The notes: generated from the letters alone by a model not told the origin. A stretch of 49,918 nt of DNA from an uncultured Pelagibacteraceae bacterium (GCA_902573295.1 CACGJB010000005.1:1-49918); one strand, 5' to 3'. Shown: positions 1 through 8,931, counted from the first letter of the stretch. Translations and numbers: made by a program.

Positions 1-1347
1 GTAACAGTGGTACTGATGTTTTTAATTCACGTCGGTTTCTGTATGTATGAAGTTGGAGCTTCTCGATACAAACACCATCAACATACTCTAATGAAAAATA
101 CTATGCTGATACCTTTGGTAACAGTAACTTGGTTTTTCTTTGGTTGGTGGATTTACTGGGCATTCCCAACAGGACCGGGAATTGCACCTTCAATAATGAA
201 TGAAAGTACCGCGCTTATAACAGATGAATCTGCTTTTAGTGCTACATGGTACACAGCAACAAGTGAGTTAATGGCTGTCAATCTGGGAGACCACATTTCT
301 GGTGTTTTCTGGGCTGCATTCCTATTATTCTCATGGACTGCTGCGTCTATTGTTTCAGGAGCAATCATTGAAAGAATTACAACTTTTGCATTTGGCATAT
401 TAGCCATAGCAATAGGTTCTGTATTTTGGACAATTGATGCTGCTTGGGGATGGCACTTTGATGGATGGATGCTTAAAATTTTAGGATACCACGATGCTTA
501 TGCATCAGGAGTAATTCACGCAATTGCGGGTGGATTTGCTTTAGGTGTTCTTATGGTTTTAGGACCAAGAATTGGTAAGTTTTCATCAAGTGGTGAACCA
601 AGAAACATTGGACCAAGAAATCCTTGGCTAGTTACAGTTGGATTATTTTTAATTTATACTGGATTCTGGGGATTTTATGCAGCGTGTAACATACCAATCT
701 TTGACCTTGGACCTGAATACGGGATGGAAGGTGTAACTTATTGGACAGCTACAAACATATATGTAACCCCTACTACACTTAGTGGTATTACTTTTAACTT
801 CTTGATGTCGTTATCAGGAGGATTATTAGCTGGTTATTGGATTGCTAAAGGTGATCCTTTCTGGACATACTCAAGTGGACTAGCAGGTGTTATCTGTGCT
901 TCAGCTGGAAATGATTTATATCACCCAATTCAAGCAATGATCATTGGTATGATCGGTGTTGTGATTGCATACAAACTACATTACTGGGTTGAACGTAAGT
1001 TCAAAATTGATGATGCAGTTGGTGCAGTAGCAGTACATGGTTATGCTGGATTTGTTGGTCTAGTAATTTGTGGTTTTGTTTTAAATGGTTATCCATCATC
1101 TGGTTACAGTGTTGGAGCTATGTGGGATGGAACTACTTATGCTACTATTAACCCATTAGGACAATTTCTAGGAGCAATAATTATGTTCGTAGTTCTTGGA
1201 CTAATACCAGGCTATATCATAGCTAAAGTACTTAACGGTATGGGCAAACTAAGAATCCCACGTGAAGTAGAAATAGCTGGATTAGACTATGAAATGATGG
1301 AATCTGCTAAAGAAGACGAAAAAGCAGTTTCATCCGCAACCAGGTAA
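1..1347 (+). CDS. amt: Ammonium transporter (Amt family), 5' end outside the window
   Basis: Inner-membrane Amt/MEP/Rh channel that imports ammonium. The frame is open from base 1, so the N-terminus lies upstream of the window; about 448 residues remain. Two features identify the family. The paired pore histidines are present: the first in VIHAIAGG (codon 517-519), the second in AVHGYAGF (codon 1036-1038). The many hydrophobic segments fit the last 9-10 helices of an 11-helix Amt. It ends in a short acidic cytoplasmic tail. A small membrane protein gene follows after 12 bases with a strong ribosome site, where many bacteria have glnK; no PII gene is visible here. Function is secure; affinity and methylammonium use cannot be read. 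Confidence 0.95.
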   Translation, partial: VTVVLMFLIHVGFCMYEVGASRYKHHQHTLMKNTMLIPLVTVTWFFFGWWIYWAFPTGPGIAPSIMNESTALITDESAFSATWYTATSELMAVNLGDHISGVFWAAFLLFSWTAASIVSGAIIERITTFAFGILAIAIGSVFWTIDAAWGWHFDGWMLKILGYHDAYASGVIHAIAGGFALGVLMVLGPRIGKFSSSGEPRNIGPRNPWLVTVGLFLIYTGFWGFYAACNIPIFDLGPEYGMEGVTYWTATNIYVTPTTLSGITFNFLMSLSGGLLAGYWIAKGDPFWTYSSGLAGVICASAGNDLYHPIQAMIIGMIGVVIAYKLHYWVERKFKIDDAVGAVAVHGYAGFVGLVICGFVLNGYPSSGYSVGAMWDGTTYATINPLGQFLGAIIMFVVLGLIPGYIIAKVLNGMGKLRIPREVEIAGLDYEMMESAKEDEKAVSSATR

Positions 1348-1359
1348 AGGAGATACAAT

Positions 1360-1590
1360 ATGGCAACAGTTACAAATTGGATCGATCACCTAAACAAACC
1401 TGCTGAAGAAGTTGTAGGTGCTGTTTATCCTGGTGCTGGATCCGTAGAAGGAATACTAGTTATAGTTGGTATTATTTTATGGGTTGGTTGGCATGTTTTA
1501 ACAGCTAAATCTGAAAGTGAAGAGCTTGATAGACTAGCTAGAAAAAGACATAGTGCTAACGATCATAAAAGCAATATTACTGACTGGTAA
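1360..1590 (+). CDS. Small single-pass membrane protein linked to amt
   Basis: I recognise no named family. The 76-residue protein has a soluble N-terminus of about 27 residues, one hydrophobic helix (about 28-48, rich in Ile, Val and Gly with two Trp) and a charged tail with a Lys/Arg/His cluster. The ATG is preceded by an AAAGGAGA ribosome site 12 bases after the amt stop, so it is almost certainly co-translated with the transporter. A strong terminator at 1606 closes the unit. By position it could be an accessory or regulatory subunit of the ammonium transporter, standing where GlnK normally stands. That role is inference from context only. Confidence 0.75.
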   Translation: MATVTNWIDHLNKPAEEVVGAVYPGAGSVEGILVIVGIILWVGWHVLTAKSESEELDRLARKRHSANDHKSNITDW

Positions 1591-1605
1591 TTTAAATTAA
1601 AATTT

Positions 1606-1638
1606 GGGCGCTACTTAAATGTGGCGCCCTTTTTTTTT
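1606..1638 (+). terminator. Rho-independent terminator after amt and its small partner
   Basis: A 9-bp stem (1606-1614 with 1621-1629, one G-T pair) around a six-base loop TTAAAT is followed by nine consecutive T residues. It ends the amt transcript 16 bases after the 76-residue gene. An upstream in-frame ATG for the next small gene lies inside this hairpin, which argues against using that ATG. Confidence 0.9.
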
Positions 1639-1648
1639 ACAAAAAATT

Positions 1649-1801
1649 ATGACTGATAAAGACAACGAAGAACTAAGACCCTCAAAAATGAGAGGTGTAG
1701 CATTTCCTAAGGCTAAGTATGGTGTAATACTAGCTGTAATTGTAATTATTGTTGTGAATTTAATTTATTATAAAGAAACAATTTTATCTTTTTTTAAATA
1801 A
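1649..1801 (+). CDS. Small membrane protein, 50 residues
   Basis: No recognised family. The start at 1649 is preferred over an in-frame ATG at 1619 because the latter lies within the terminator hairpin and would add a poorly fitting ten-residue leader. The protein has a charged N-terminus (about residues 1-26, many Asp, Glu, Lys and Arg) and one C-terminal transmembrane helix (about 27-44, almost all Val, Ile, Leu and Tyr). It lies between the amt unit and the glutamine synthetase, 17 bases before the GTG of the latter. Such short tail-anchored proteins are hard to call; the clean helix and the spacing favour a real gene. Confidence 0.55.
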   Translation: MTDKDNEELRPSKMRGVAFPKAKYGVILAVIVIIVVNLIYYKETILSFFK

Positions 1802-1818
1802 TTGTGTTAACCTAAGTT

Positions 1819-3144
1819 GTGGCTAAAAATTTATTTCAAATTGCTAAACAAAAAAAAATTAAATATTTTTTAATAAGTTTTGTAGACTTATTTGGTGTAC
1901 TAAGATCAAAATTAGTGCCTGCTCACGCAATAAAGGATATGCAGAGTGCAGGAGCTGGTTTTGCTGGTTTTGCTGCTTGGCTAGATATGACTCCAGCAGA
2001 TTCTGATATGTTTGGAATTCCTGACCCAGATAGCTTAATTCAACTTCCATGGAATAAAGAAGTTGGATGGTTAGCATCTGACTTATGGATGAATGGTAAA
2101 CCAGTAGATGCATCACCCAGAGTTATGTTAAAAAATCAGATAAAAAAACTTAAAAAACAAAATTTAACAATGAAATCAGGTGTTGAATGTGAATATTTTT
2201 TGATTTCACCTGATGGCAACTCAATTGCAGATCCAAGAGATACACAATCCAAACCTTGTTATGACCAATCTGCATTAATGAGAAGGTATGATTTAATTAA
2301 GGAAATTTGTGACTGTATGATTGAAATGGGATGGGGCCCATATCAAAATGATCATGAGGATGCTAACGGACAATTTGAAATGAATTGGGATTATTCAGAT
2401 TGCCTAAAAACAGCAGATAGACATACCTTTTTTAAGTTTATGGTAAAAACAATTGCTGAAAAGCACGGATTAAGAGCAACATTTATGCCTAAACCATTCG
2501 GAAATTTAACCGGGAATGGTTGTCATGCCCATGTATCTGTTTGGCAAGGTAGTAAAAATAAATTCTTAGACAATAAAGATAAGCTTGGTTTAAGTAAAAT
2601 GGCGTATAATTTTTTAGGTGGAGTAATTAAAAACGCATCATCTTTATCTGCATTTTTTAACCCAACAATCAATAGTTACAGAAGAATAAACGCACCACCT
2701 ACAAAATCTGGAGCATCATGGTCACCGAGTAGTATTTCTTACACAGGTAATAATCGAACACACATGATAAGAATCCCTGATCCTGGAAGATTTGAATTAA
2801 GATTAATGGATGGTTCTGCTAATCCTTACTTATTGCAAGCAAGTGTTTTAGCAGCTGGTCTATATGGTTTAAAAAATAAAGTTGATCCAGGTAAGCCTTT
2901 AGATTGCAATATGTATGAAGATCATCATAAATATCCCAACTTACCTAAACTACCTGATGAACTTGAGCAGTCATTAAATTTATTAAAAAATAATAAAGAT
3001 ATAAATGATGCTTTTGGCAAAGATGTAGTTGAAAGTTACATAAAGTTAAGAAGTTCAGAAATGAATGAATTCAAGTCAAAAGATAGTTTTGATAAAACAA
3101 AAGATGTTACAAAGTGGGAAAAAGATAATACTCTAGATTGTTAG
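1819..3144 (+). CDS. Glutamine synthetase family protein, GlnT / gamma-glutamylmethylamide synthetase-like
   Basis: An ATP-dependent ligase joining glutamate with ammonia or an amine. The 441 residues carry the glutamine synthetase signatures: an N-terminal half with a VDLFGVLRSK segment near 24-33, GVECEYFLI (about 121-129), the NDHEDANGQFE metal-site stretch (about 175-185) and the NGCHAHVS nucleotide/glutamate loop (about 233-240). The N-terminal wording resembles the GlnT/GmaS branch, which makes gamma-glutamylmethylamide from methylamine, more than housekeeping GlnA. The start is GTG 17 bases after a small membrane gene. Three bases separate it from the diaminopropionate lyase-like gene. 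No N-methylglutamate synthase genes are in view, so ammonia and methylamine both remain possible substrates. Confidence 0.85.
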   Translation: MAKNLFQIAKQKKIKYFLISFVDLFGVLRSKLVPAHAIKDMQSAGAGFAGFAAWLDMTPADSDMFGIPDPDSLIQLPWNKEVGWLASDLWMNGKPVDASPRVMLKNQIKKLKKQNLTMKSGVECEYFLISPDGNSIADPRDTQSKPCYDQSALMRRYDLIKEICDCMIEMGWGPYQNDHEDANGQFEMNWDYSDCLKTADRHTFFKFMVKTIAEKHGLRATFMPKPFGNLTGNGCHAHVSVWQGSKNKFLDNKDKLGLSKMAYNFLGGVIKNASSLSAFFNPTINSYRRINAPPTKSGASWSPSSISYTGNNRTHMIRIPDPGRFELRLMDGSANPYLLQASVLAAGLYGLKNKVDPGKPLDCNMYEDHHKYPNLPKLPDELEQSLNLLKNNKDINDAFGKDVVESYIKLRSSEMNEFKSKDSFDKTKDVTKWEKDNTLDC

Positions 3145-3147
3145 TGC

Positions 3148-4278
3148 ATGACTATATTATCTAACGGTCATCAGTGGAAATATACGGAATTTACAGACAA
3201 TAAAAATTACTTATTTAATAAAAAAGAAATTCTAAGTTCTCTAACTTCAAAAGAAATTGATGATGCTTATAAGAGTATTTCTAAGTGGAAAGATTATTCT
3301 CCTACCCCCCTACTTTCTTTAAATAAACTTTCGAAGGAATTAAATTTAAACAAAATTTTTTATAAAGATGAAAATAAAAGATTTGATTTAAAATCTTTTA
3401 AAGCTTTAGGTGGAGCTTATGCAGTAGAAAAAGTGACCAAAGGAAATAAAGATATAGTCGTAGCAACAGCTACTGCTGGCAATCATGGAAGATCAGTTGC
3501 CTGGGGAGCTAGACGATTGGGATTAAAATGTAAAATATTTATTAGTGAATTTGTAAGTGATGCAAGAGGCAAAGCTATGTCTGCACTTGGAGCAGATGTA
3601 ATAAAAGTAAAAGGTAATTATGAAAAATCATTGATGGAATGTATAAAGCAATCTACTGAAAATAATTGGCAAATAGTTCAGGATGTTGCTTGGAAAGATT
3701 ATATGATTGTACCTAAGTATACGATGGCAGGTTATACAGTCATGATGAAAGAAATAGCTGATCAAATCCAAGAGGAGAAAATAACCCACATTATTTTACA
3801 GGCAGGTGTTGGTGGCATGGCTGCTGCCATGGTTGCGGGTATTGCAAGATATTTGAACTATGTTCCAACAATTATAGTTGTTGAACCGGATAGTGCCGCG
3901 TGTGTAATGGAAAGCATTAAAACTGGTAAAATAGAAAAAATAGATATTAAAAGAGAAAGCTTAATGGGTGGAATGTCTTGTGGTGAAGTATCATTAGTCC
4001 CATGGGAAATACTCAAAAATTCAGTTAAACATTGTATTAGTTTACCAGATGATGATATTGCAAAAACTATGAAACAACTTGGAAATTCTAGCTTTAGTGA
4101 TGAAAAAATAATTGCAGGAGAAAATTCAGCGCCTGGAGTAATCAGTCTGATTGCAAGTTGTGAAGACCAAGCAATTAAAGAAAAATTGGATCTAAATGAA
4201 AAATCTAATGTTTTGGTTTTTGGTTGTGAGGGAGATACTGACCAAGAAATGTATCAAAAGTTAATTAACCAAAATTAA
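3148..4278 (+). CDS. Diaminopropionate ammonia-lyase-like PLP enzyme
   Basis: Fold type II PLP enzyme of the tryptophan-synthase-beta family, closest by eye to diaminopropionate ammonia-lyase (DpaL/YgeX), which converts 2,3-diaminopropionate to pyruvate and two ammonia. The PLP lysine is in RFDLKSFKALGG (Lys85). ATAGNHGRSVAWGARRLG is the substrate-carboxylate loop, and AGVGGMAAAMVAG is the glycine-rich phosphate loop. The length of 376 residues is slightly under the usual 400. It starts three bases after the glutamine synthetase stop and is probably in the same transcript, so ammonia release and assimilation may be coupled. A threonine/serine dehydratase or a lyase for another diamino acid is the alternative. 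Confidence 0.8.
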   Translation: MTILSNGHQWKYTEFTDNKNYLFNKKEILSSLTSKEIDDAYKSISKWKDYSPTPLLSLNKLSKELNLNKIFYKDENKRFDLKSFKALGGAYAVEKVTKGNKDIVVATATAGNHGRSVAWGARRLGLKCKIFISEFVSDARGKAMSALGADVIKVKGNYEKSLMECIKQSTENNWQIVQDVAWKDYMIVPKYTMAGYTVMMKEIADQIQEEKITHIILQAGVGGMAAAMVAGIARYLNYVPTIIVVEPDSAACVMESIKTGKIEKIDIKRESLMGGMSCGEVSLVPWEILKNSVKHCISLPDDDIAKTMKQLGNSSFSDEKIIAGENSAPGVISLIASCEDQAIKEKLDLNEKSNVLVFGCEGDTDQEMYQKLINQN

Positions 4279-4282
4279 ACCA

Positions 4283-5704
4283 ATGAGTAGCACAGGTATT
4301 TTTTGGATAAGAGAGGATTTTAGAATTGAAAATAATCCTGCACTATCGTTTGCAACACAAAATCATGAAAGCGTAATTGCATTATATATTTATAATAATA
4401 ATGATTTTGATGATAAAAGAGAAGCTCAAAAATGGTGGGTTTTTAAATCTCTAGAAAATTTAAAAAAAGAATTATCAGAATTTAAAATTAATCTTGAAAT
4501 AGTAAAAGGTGATGAATTAGAGATTTTTTCTAAATTAAATAAAAAAGATAAAATTTCAATTTATTGGAACAAAATTTATGAGCCAGATGTTATAGCTAAA
4601 GGAAAAAAAATACGTGACTTATTTATTAAAAATGAAATTAATTATAAATATTTCAAGGGAAATATTTTAAATGAATTTCAAGAGATAACAAAAAATGATG
4701 GAACTCCCTTTAAAGTGTTTACCCCTTTCTGGAGAAATGCTGAACAAGTGTATTTAAATCAGCCTCCAAGTAAAAATTATATTGTTAAAAAGAAAACAAA
4801 AAAGATTTCATATTTTAAAAAGTGTATTGAACCAAAGGATATTTTACCAAAGAAAAATTGGTATGAAAAATTTGAAAAATATTGGAAAGTTTCAGAAAAT
4901 GACTCAAAAAAAATACTTAAAAACTTAATTGAAAATAAAATTAAGGATTATGGAACAGTTAGAGACATACCTTCTGTAGAGGGTACTTCAAGATTGTCCC
5001 CTTACATCAAACATGGCCAAATTCATGTAGGGAATATTTGGAAGAAATGTTCTGAAATTAAATCAAAAGGAATTGGTTATAGAAAATATATTAATGAGCT
5101 TGGTTGGAGAGAGTTTTCACATAGTTTAATTAATTATTTTCCAGAATTCTTAAAAGGAAATTTTAGAAAGGAATTTGATAAATTCCCTTGGGTAAAAAAC
5201 GAGAAATTCTTAAAAACATGGAAAAGAGGAATGACCGGTTATCCTATTATCGATGCTGGTATGAGAGAATTATATGAGACTGGATGGATGCATAATAGAA
5301 TAAGAATGGTTGTTGGCTCATTTTTAGTCAAACATTTGAGAATTAATTGGACCGAAGGTGAGAAGCATTTTAGAAATTGTCTACTAGATTTTAATAAAGC
5401 AAATAATGTTGCTCAATGGCAATGGGTTGCTGGTTGTGGTGCAGATGCAGCACCCTACTTTAGAATTTTCAATCCAATTCTTCAGGGTGAAAAATTTGAT
5501 AAAGAAGGGATTTATGTAAAAAAATGGGTTCCTGAACTCAAAAATGTTCCTAATAAATTTATACATAAACCATGGGAAATGGAATTAAAGTATCAAGAAG
5601 CTATAAAAACAATTATTGGTAAAGACTATCCTAGCCCTATTGTGATTCATGAAAAGGCAAGAGCTGCAGCTCTTGAAGCATTTCAATCATTAAAGAAAAA
5701 ATAA
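4283..5704 (+). CDS. phr: Deoxyribodipyrimidine photolyase (cryptochrome/photolyase family)
   Basis: Light-driven DNA repair flavoprotein that splits cyclobutane pyrimidine dimers. The 473 residues start with a Rossmann-like antenna domain (FWIREDFRIENNPAL) and end with the all-helical FAD domain. Diagnostic segments are SRLSPYIKHGQIHVGNIW, LGWREFSHSLINYFPEF, TGYPIIDAGMRELYETGWMHNR, and AQWQWVAGCGADAAPYFR followed by RIFNPILQGEKFD. This matches class I CPD photolyases in length and motif order. It begins four bases after the lyase gene and converges with the YjbQ gene eight bases on. Surface marine bacteria commonly keep one. A cryptochrome or a 6-4 photolyase is less likely. Confidence 0.93.
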   Translation: MSSTGIFWIREDFRIENNPALSFATQNHESVIALYIYNNNDFDDKREAQKWWVFKSLENLKKELSEFKINLEIVKGDELEIFSKLNKKDKISIYWNKIYEPDVIAKGKKIRDLFIKNEINYKYFKGNILNEFQEITKNDGTPFKVFTPFWRNAEQVYLNQPPSKNYIVKKKTKKISYFKKCIEPKDILPKKNWYEKFEKYWKVSENDSKKILKNLIENKIKDYGTVRDIPSVEGTSRLSPYIKHGQIHVGNIWKKCSEIKSKGIGYRKYINELGWREFSHSLINYFPEFLKGNFRKEFDKFPWVKNEKFLKTWKRGMTGYPIIDAGMRELYETGWMHNRIRMVVGSFLVKHLRINWTEGEKHFRNCLLDFNKANNVAQWQWVAGCGADAAPYFRIFNPILQGEKFDKEGIYVKKWVPELKNVPNKFIHKPWEMELKYQEAIKTIIGKDYPSPIVIHEKARAAALEAFQSLKKK

Positions 5705-5712
5705 ATATAATT

Positions 5713-6132
5713 TTATTCACCAATAAAATGATGAACTATAATCCTTTTTTGAATCTCTAATCTATGCTCAAACAAATATATGCCCTGCCAAGTGCCAAGC
5801 AACAATTCACTATCTTTCACACTTAGAGAAATTTGATTATTTGTTAATGCGGATTTAATATGTGCAGGCATATCATCTTTTCCCTCAGTAGTATGAACAT
5901 ATAGTTTGTTATCCATAGGAGCTAATTTATCAAAATAATTTATTAAATCTGTTTGTACATCTGGGTCTGCATTTTCTTGTACAACTAATGAAGCACTTGT
6001 ATGCTGAATACTTAAATTAAGTATACCATTTTTAAATTTATTTTGACTAATCCATTGAATTGTATCATTAGTAAACTCATATAACTTTTGACCGCTAGTA
6101 TTAATTTGAAAATTATAAAATTCTTGTTTCAT
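5713..6132 (-). CDS. YjbQ / UPF0047 family protein
   Basis: Small (139 residues) soluble protein of the YjbQ family, some members of which have weak thiamine-phosphate synthase activity; the physiological role is unsettled. The family blocks are plain: QHTSASLVVQENADPDV (about 43-59), the TEGKDDMPAHIKSAL block in the middle, and GTWQGIYLFEHR near the end. The conserved histidines and acidic residues of the putative metal site are all present. Its ATG overlaps the stop of the ATPase gene (TAATG). It is the last gene of the eight-gene minus-strand run that begins at csaA. Confidence 0.88.
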   Translation of the reverse strand: MKQEFYNFQINTSGQKLYEFTNDTIQWISQNKFKNGILNLSIQHTSASLVVQENADPDVQTDLINYFDKLAPMDNKLYVHTTEGKDDMPAHIKSALTNNQISLSVKDSELLLGTWQGIYLFEHRLEIQKRIIVHHFIGE

Positions 6133-7187
6133 TAATTATACTCCTTCGATGTAAGCTCATACAAACGACTAATGGTTCGTTTAAATGGTTTTTCTAAAAA
6201 TTTAGAAGAGGTAAGTTGATCTAAATTTTGATCAGCTGTAACTGCTAATAAAATATTTTTATCATAAATTACATCTAACAAAGTGATAAACCGTTGTTGT
6301 TGATTTGAATTCACATCATTAAACTGAGGTATTTGCTCAATTACCATAAATTTACAATTTTTAGTTATCTCTAAATAGTCTTCAGCACCTAAATTTTGAT
6401 CACATAATTTATCAAATTTTATTCTTAATATGCCATCATAAAAATTTTCTATTTTTAAATTTCTACCTTTTACATTAATTGAAATTGTAGATTTTTTTTT
6501 ATTTTTAGTAATTGTTCTAAAAAATTTATTAATTTTAAAGTTAGTTTCTTGACTCAAAGGGTAAAAATATCTTTGCTGTTGATTGTCATTTGATTTTCTA
6601 TAATCATCTTCAATTTTAAGTTCATGTTCTATAGATTGTTGCTGCATTTTTTTTATAAAGGGCATAAATTGTTCCCTTTGAAGACCATCTTTATAAAGTT
6701 CTGAAATTTTAGTATTAGAGGTTACAATTATTTTAATATTCTCTTTAAATATTTGATCAAATAATTTTCCTAAAATCATAGCATCTACAATATTAGTTAC
6801 TTGAAATTCATCAAAATAAATTAGAGAAGTCTTTGATTTTAAATCTTTAACAAATAAATCGATTATGTTTTCTTCACTATTTTCTTTTCTTTCATAAGCA
6901 AAATCATGAAAATTTAACATAAATTCATTAAAATGTTTTCTTAATTTTTTTTTATTTAACAAATCAAAAAAAAAATTTAAAATCATAGTCTTTCCTACCC
7001 CAACATCTCCATAAAGATAAAAACATTTTTGAGATGATTTTTTTGAAAATAATTTTGAAAAAAATGATGTGAAATTAATTTGATAATATTCTTCTAATAT
7101 TTTAATAACATTAATTTGATTTATGTTTATCTCTAAATCCTGATTTTCACAAAAAGATATAAATTCTTTTTCAAATGATTTAGACAT
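6132..7187 (-). CDS. zapE: AFG1/ZapE family ATPase
   Basis: P-loop ATPase of the AFG1/ZapE family, which acts at the division ring in E. coli and in inner-membrane protein quality control in mitochondria. Walker A is GDVGVGKT (60-67) and Walker B is LIYFDEFQV with the DE pair at 126-127. SNTKISELYKDGLQREQFMPFI contains the family-typical segment after sensor 1. The 351 residues are normal for the family. The start overlaps the cupin gene stop as TAATG and the end overlaps the YjbQ start in the same way, so translation is coupled on both sides. Family is clear; which cell process it serves here is not visible. Confidence 0.9.
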   Translation of the reverse strand: MSKSFEKEFISFCENQDLEININQINVIKILEEYYQINFTSFFSKLFSKKSSQKCFYLYGDVGVGKTMILNFFFDLLNKKKLRKHFNEFMLNFHDFAYERKENSEENIIDLFVKDLKSKTSLIYFDEFQVTNIVDAMILGKLFDQIFKENIKIIVTSNTKISELYKDGLQREQFMPFIKKMQQQSIEHELKIEDDYRKSNDNQQQRYFYPLSQETNFKINKFFRTITKNKKKSTISINVKGRNLKIENFYDGILRIKFDKLCDQNLGAEDYLEITKNCKFMVIEQIPQFNDVNSNQQQRFITLLDVIYDKNILLAVTADQNLDQLTSSKFLEKPFKRTISRLYELTSKEYN

Positions 7188-7618
7188 TAATTTTTTTTAG
7201 TTTTAAAATCGATACCATATTCTGATCGTGGACCTTTTCTCAATCCAAATGGACCAGGGATAAATAGTGTCATTGGATTAGTTCCTTGTTCAAGATCTAC
7301 TCTATGAAAAGTATTTGCTGATCTGAAACCAATATAACCTGGCTTTCTCCAAAATTTTCCGTATTTTGTGGTCTCCCAATATCCTCCCCTTAAAATAATT
7401 GTGATATAAGGACATAAATGATTGTGAACACCGTCACCATGATCGTCATCTAGCATCTCATGAATTAATATATTGAACGGAAACCATTTAGGTCTATTTC
7501 TGAACAATACATAGTATCTATTCATCCAGGGTTTTGCTTCTTTAAAATTAGGATGAGAAGGTCCTCTATCTAATACAACTTTTTTTCTTCCAATTTTTTC
7601 TAAAAATTTTAGAAACAT
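7187..7618 (-). CDS. Cupin-fold protein, function unknown
   Basis: A 143-residue protein without a named function. The centre has a cupin-type metal signature: an acidic run DDDHGDG, then HNH, about ten residues of beta strand, and GGYWETT. The spacing of His-x-His to Glu fits cupin motif 1. A later histidine in NTFHRVDLE would be motif 2. The tail has a Pro/Gly-rich stretch (FIPGPFGLRKGPRS). There is no signal peptide. It is joined by one-base TAATG overlaps to bamB upstream and zapE downstream. A single-domain dioxygenase or sugar isomerase role is possible, but nothing in view decides. Confidence 0.75.
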   Translation of the reverse strand: MFLKFLEKIGRKKVVLDRGPSHPNFKEAKPWMNRYYVLFRNRPKWFPFNILIHEMLDDDHGDGVHNHLCPYITIILRGGYWETTKYGKFWRKPGYIGFRSANTFHRVDLEQGTNPMTLFIPGPFGLRKGPRSEYGIDFKTKKN

Positions 7619-8931
7619 TAATTAAGTCTAATGATTGCATTATTTTTAACTACAAACATTTTTTCATCAAAAAATACTGGTTTTAATATTTTTTCATTAT
7701 CAATTTTTAAAGTAGAAATAGTTTTTCCATTGGCTATATCAATTACTAACAACCTACCATTGTTTGTTGAAAGATAGATATTGTCTTTACCAATAATAAA
7801 TCCTGTTGGTTTAATTAAATTACGTTTTTTTAATTTAAAATTATCAAATATATCGGTAACCCTTATTATGCTTCCTTTATTTTTATCAATTAAAAAAAGA
7901 TAACCTTCTAACGATATTGTAAATAAGATATTTCCTATGATTATTGGTCTTAAATTAGAATTTATTTTTGTTTCCCAATTAAAATTTCCACTATCAATAT
8001 CTATTGAAAAAAATTGATTCTGATTATTAGAAAAGTAAAGCGATTTATTATCTGTAACGATATCAGAAGTTTCTAACGAAAATGACGACTCATAAATTAA
8101 CGTATTTTGTGTAGGGAGTTGCCATAATAATTGACCATTATTTAAATCGACTGCACTTATATCCCCAATTGAATTATTAAAATAAACAATGTCTTTCACA
8201 ATAACAATTGATAATTTTTTTTGTGATCTTATCAAAGAATTTTGTGTTTTTACGCTCCATAATTCATCACCATTTTTTAAAGAGAAACATCTTAGGGTAT
8301 TGGAAAAATCAACTGTAAAAAATTTATCCTGATATATTTTGATCTGAGAATTGAAAGGAGCAACATTTCTTTTTGACCAAATTATTTCACCAGTTTCAAT
8401 ATTTAACATATAATATTTTGCTAAATTGTCTGTTGCAATCAAATAATTTTCATTATTTGAAAATTGCAAAATAGGTTTTAATTTTTTTTCAGATTTTGAG
8501 TAATAATTTTTTTTCCATTCTAACTTTGACTCTTCGTTAAATTTTAAAATAGTACCTTTGTTATCAAAAAAAATTAAACTTTTATTATGAAAAACGATTT
8601 CAGGTTCATATTGATAGAAATTTTTAATTTTCGAAAATTTATATTTAGATAAAGTTTTAAGTTTTCCATCAAAATTTACCCTACCATTGTTATTGGTTAA
8701 ATAATCTATTTTTTTATTTGCGTTAAAATTTCCCTCAAGTTTTATTTTAAGATTTTGATTAAACTCTTTTTCATAAACTGAACTTTTCTTAAGAATTTCC
8801 TCAGACTTAGATGTATTTATAGTATTGGTGTCTTCATTAATTGTTTCTGATGTTGACCAAAACTTAGAATTTTTGTTTAGTGAACATCCTGTTAAAATAA
8901 TTAAAATAAATAAATATATAATCTTATTCAC
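7618..8931 (-). CDS. bamB: Outer-membrane assembly lipoprotein BamB-like beta-propeller
   Basis: A 437-residue lipoprotein: a short hydrophobic signal ends in the lipobox LTGC with Cys16 as acylation site. After a low-complexity linker (about 17-100, Lys/Asn/Ser rich) come repeated PQQ-type blades with the Asp-x-x-x-Gly-x-x-x-Trp pattern, such as NIETGEIIWSKR, SLKNGDELWSVK, DLNNGQLLWQLP and DIDSGNFNWETK. This is the layout of BamB, the propeller scaffold of the outer-membrane protein insertion machine. It overlaps by eight bases the TPR membrane protein gene upstream, a pairing that echoes yfgM-bamB in other proteobacteria. Here der (engA) does not follow. Confidence 0.85.
   Translation of the reverse strand: MNKIIYLFILIILTGCSLNKNSKFWSTSETINEDTNTINTSKSEEILKKSSVYEKEFNQNLKIKLEGNFNANKKIDYLTNNNGRVNFDGKLKTLSKYKFSKIKNFYQYEPEIVFHNKSLIFFDNKGTILKFNEESKLEWKKNYYSKSEKKLKPILQFSNNENYLIATDNLAKYYMLNIETGEIIWSKRNVAPFNSQIKIYQDKFFTVDFSNTLRCFSLKNGDELWSVKTQNSLIRSQKKLSIVIVKDIVYFNNSIGDISAVDLNNGQLLWQLPTQNTLIYESSFSLETSDIVTDNKSLYFSNNQNQFFSIDIDSGNFNWETKINSNLRPIIIGNILFTISLEGYLFLIDKNKGSIIRVTDIFDNFKLKKRNLIKPTGFIIGKDNIYLSTNNGRLLVIDIANGKTISTLKIDNEKILKPVFFDEKMFVVKNNAIIRLN

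Noticed and set aside
1619-1648. An upstream in-frame ATG that would extend the 50-residue membrane protein by ten residues
   Set aside because: It lies inside the loop and second arm of the amt terminator, so it would be missing or structured in the message.
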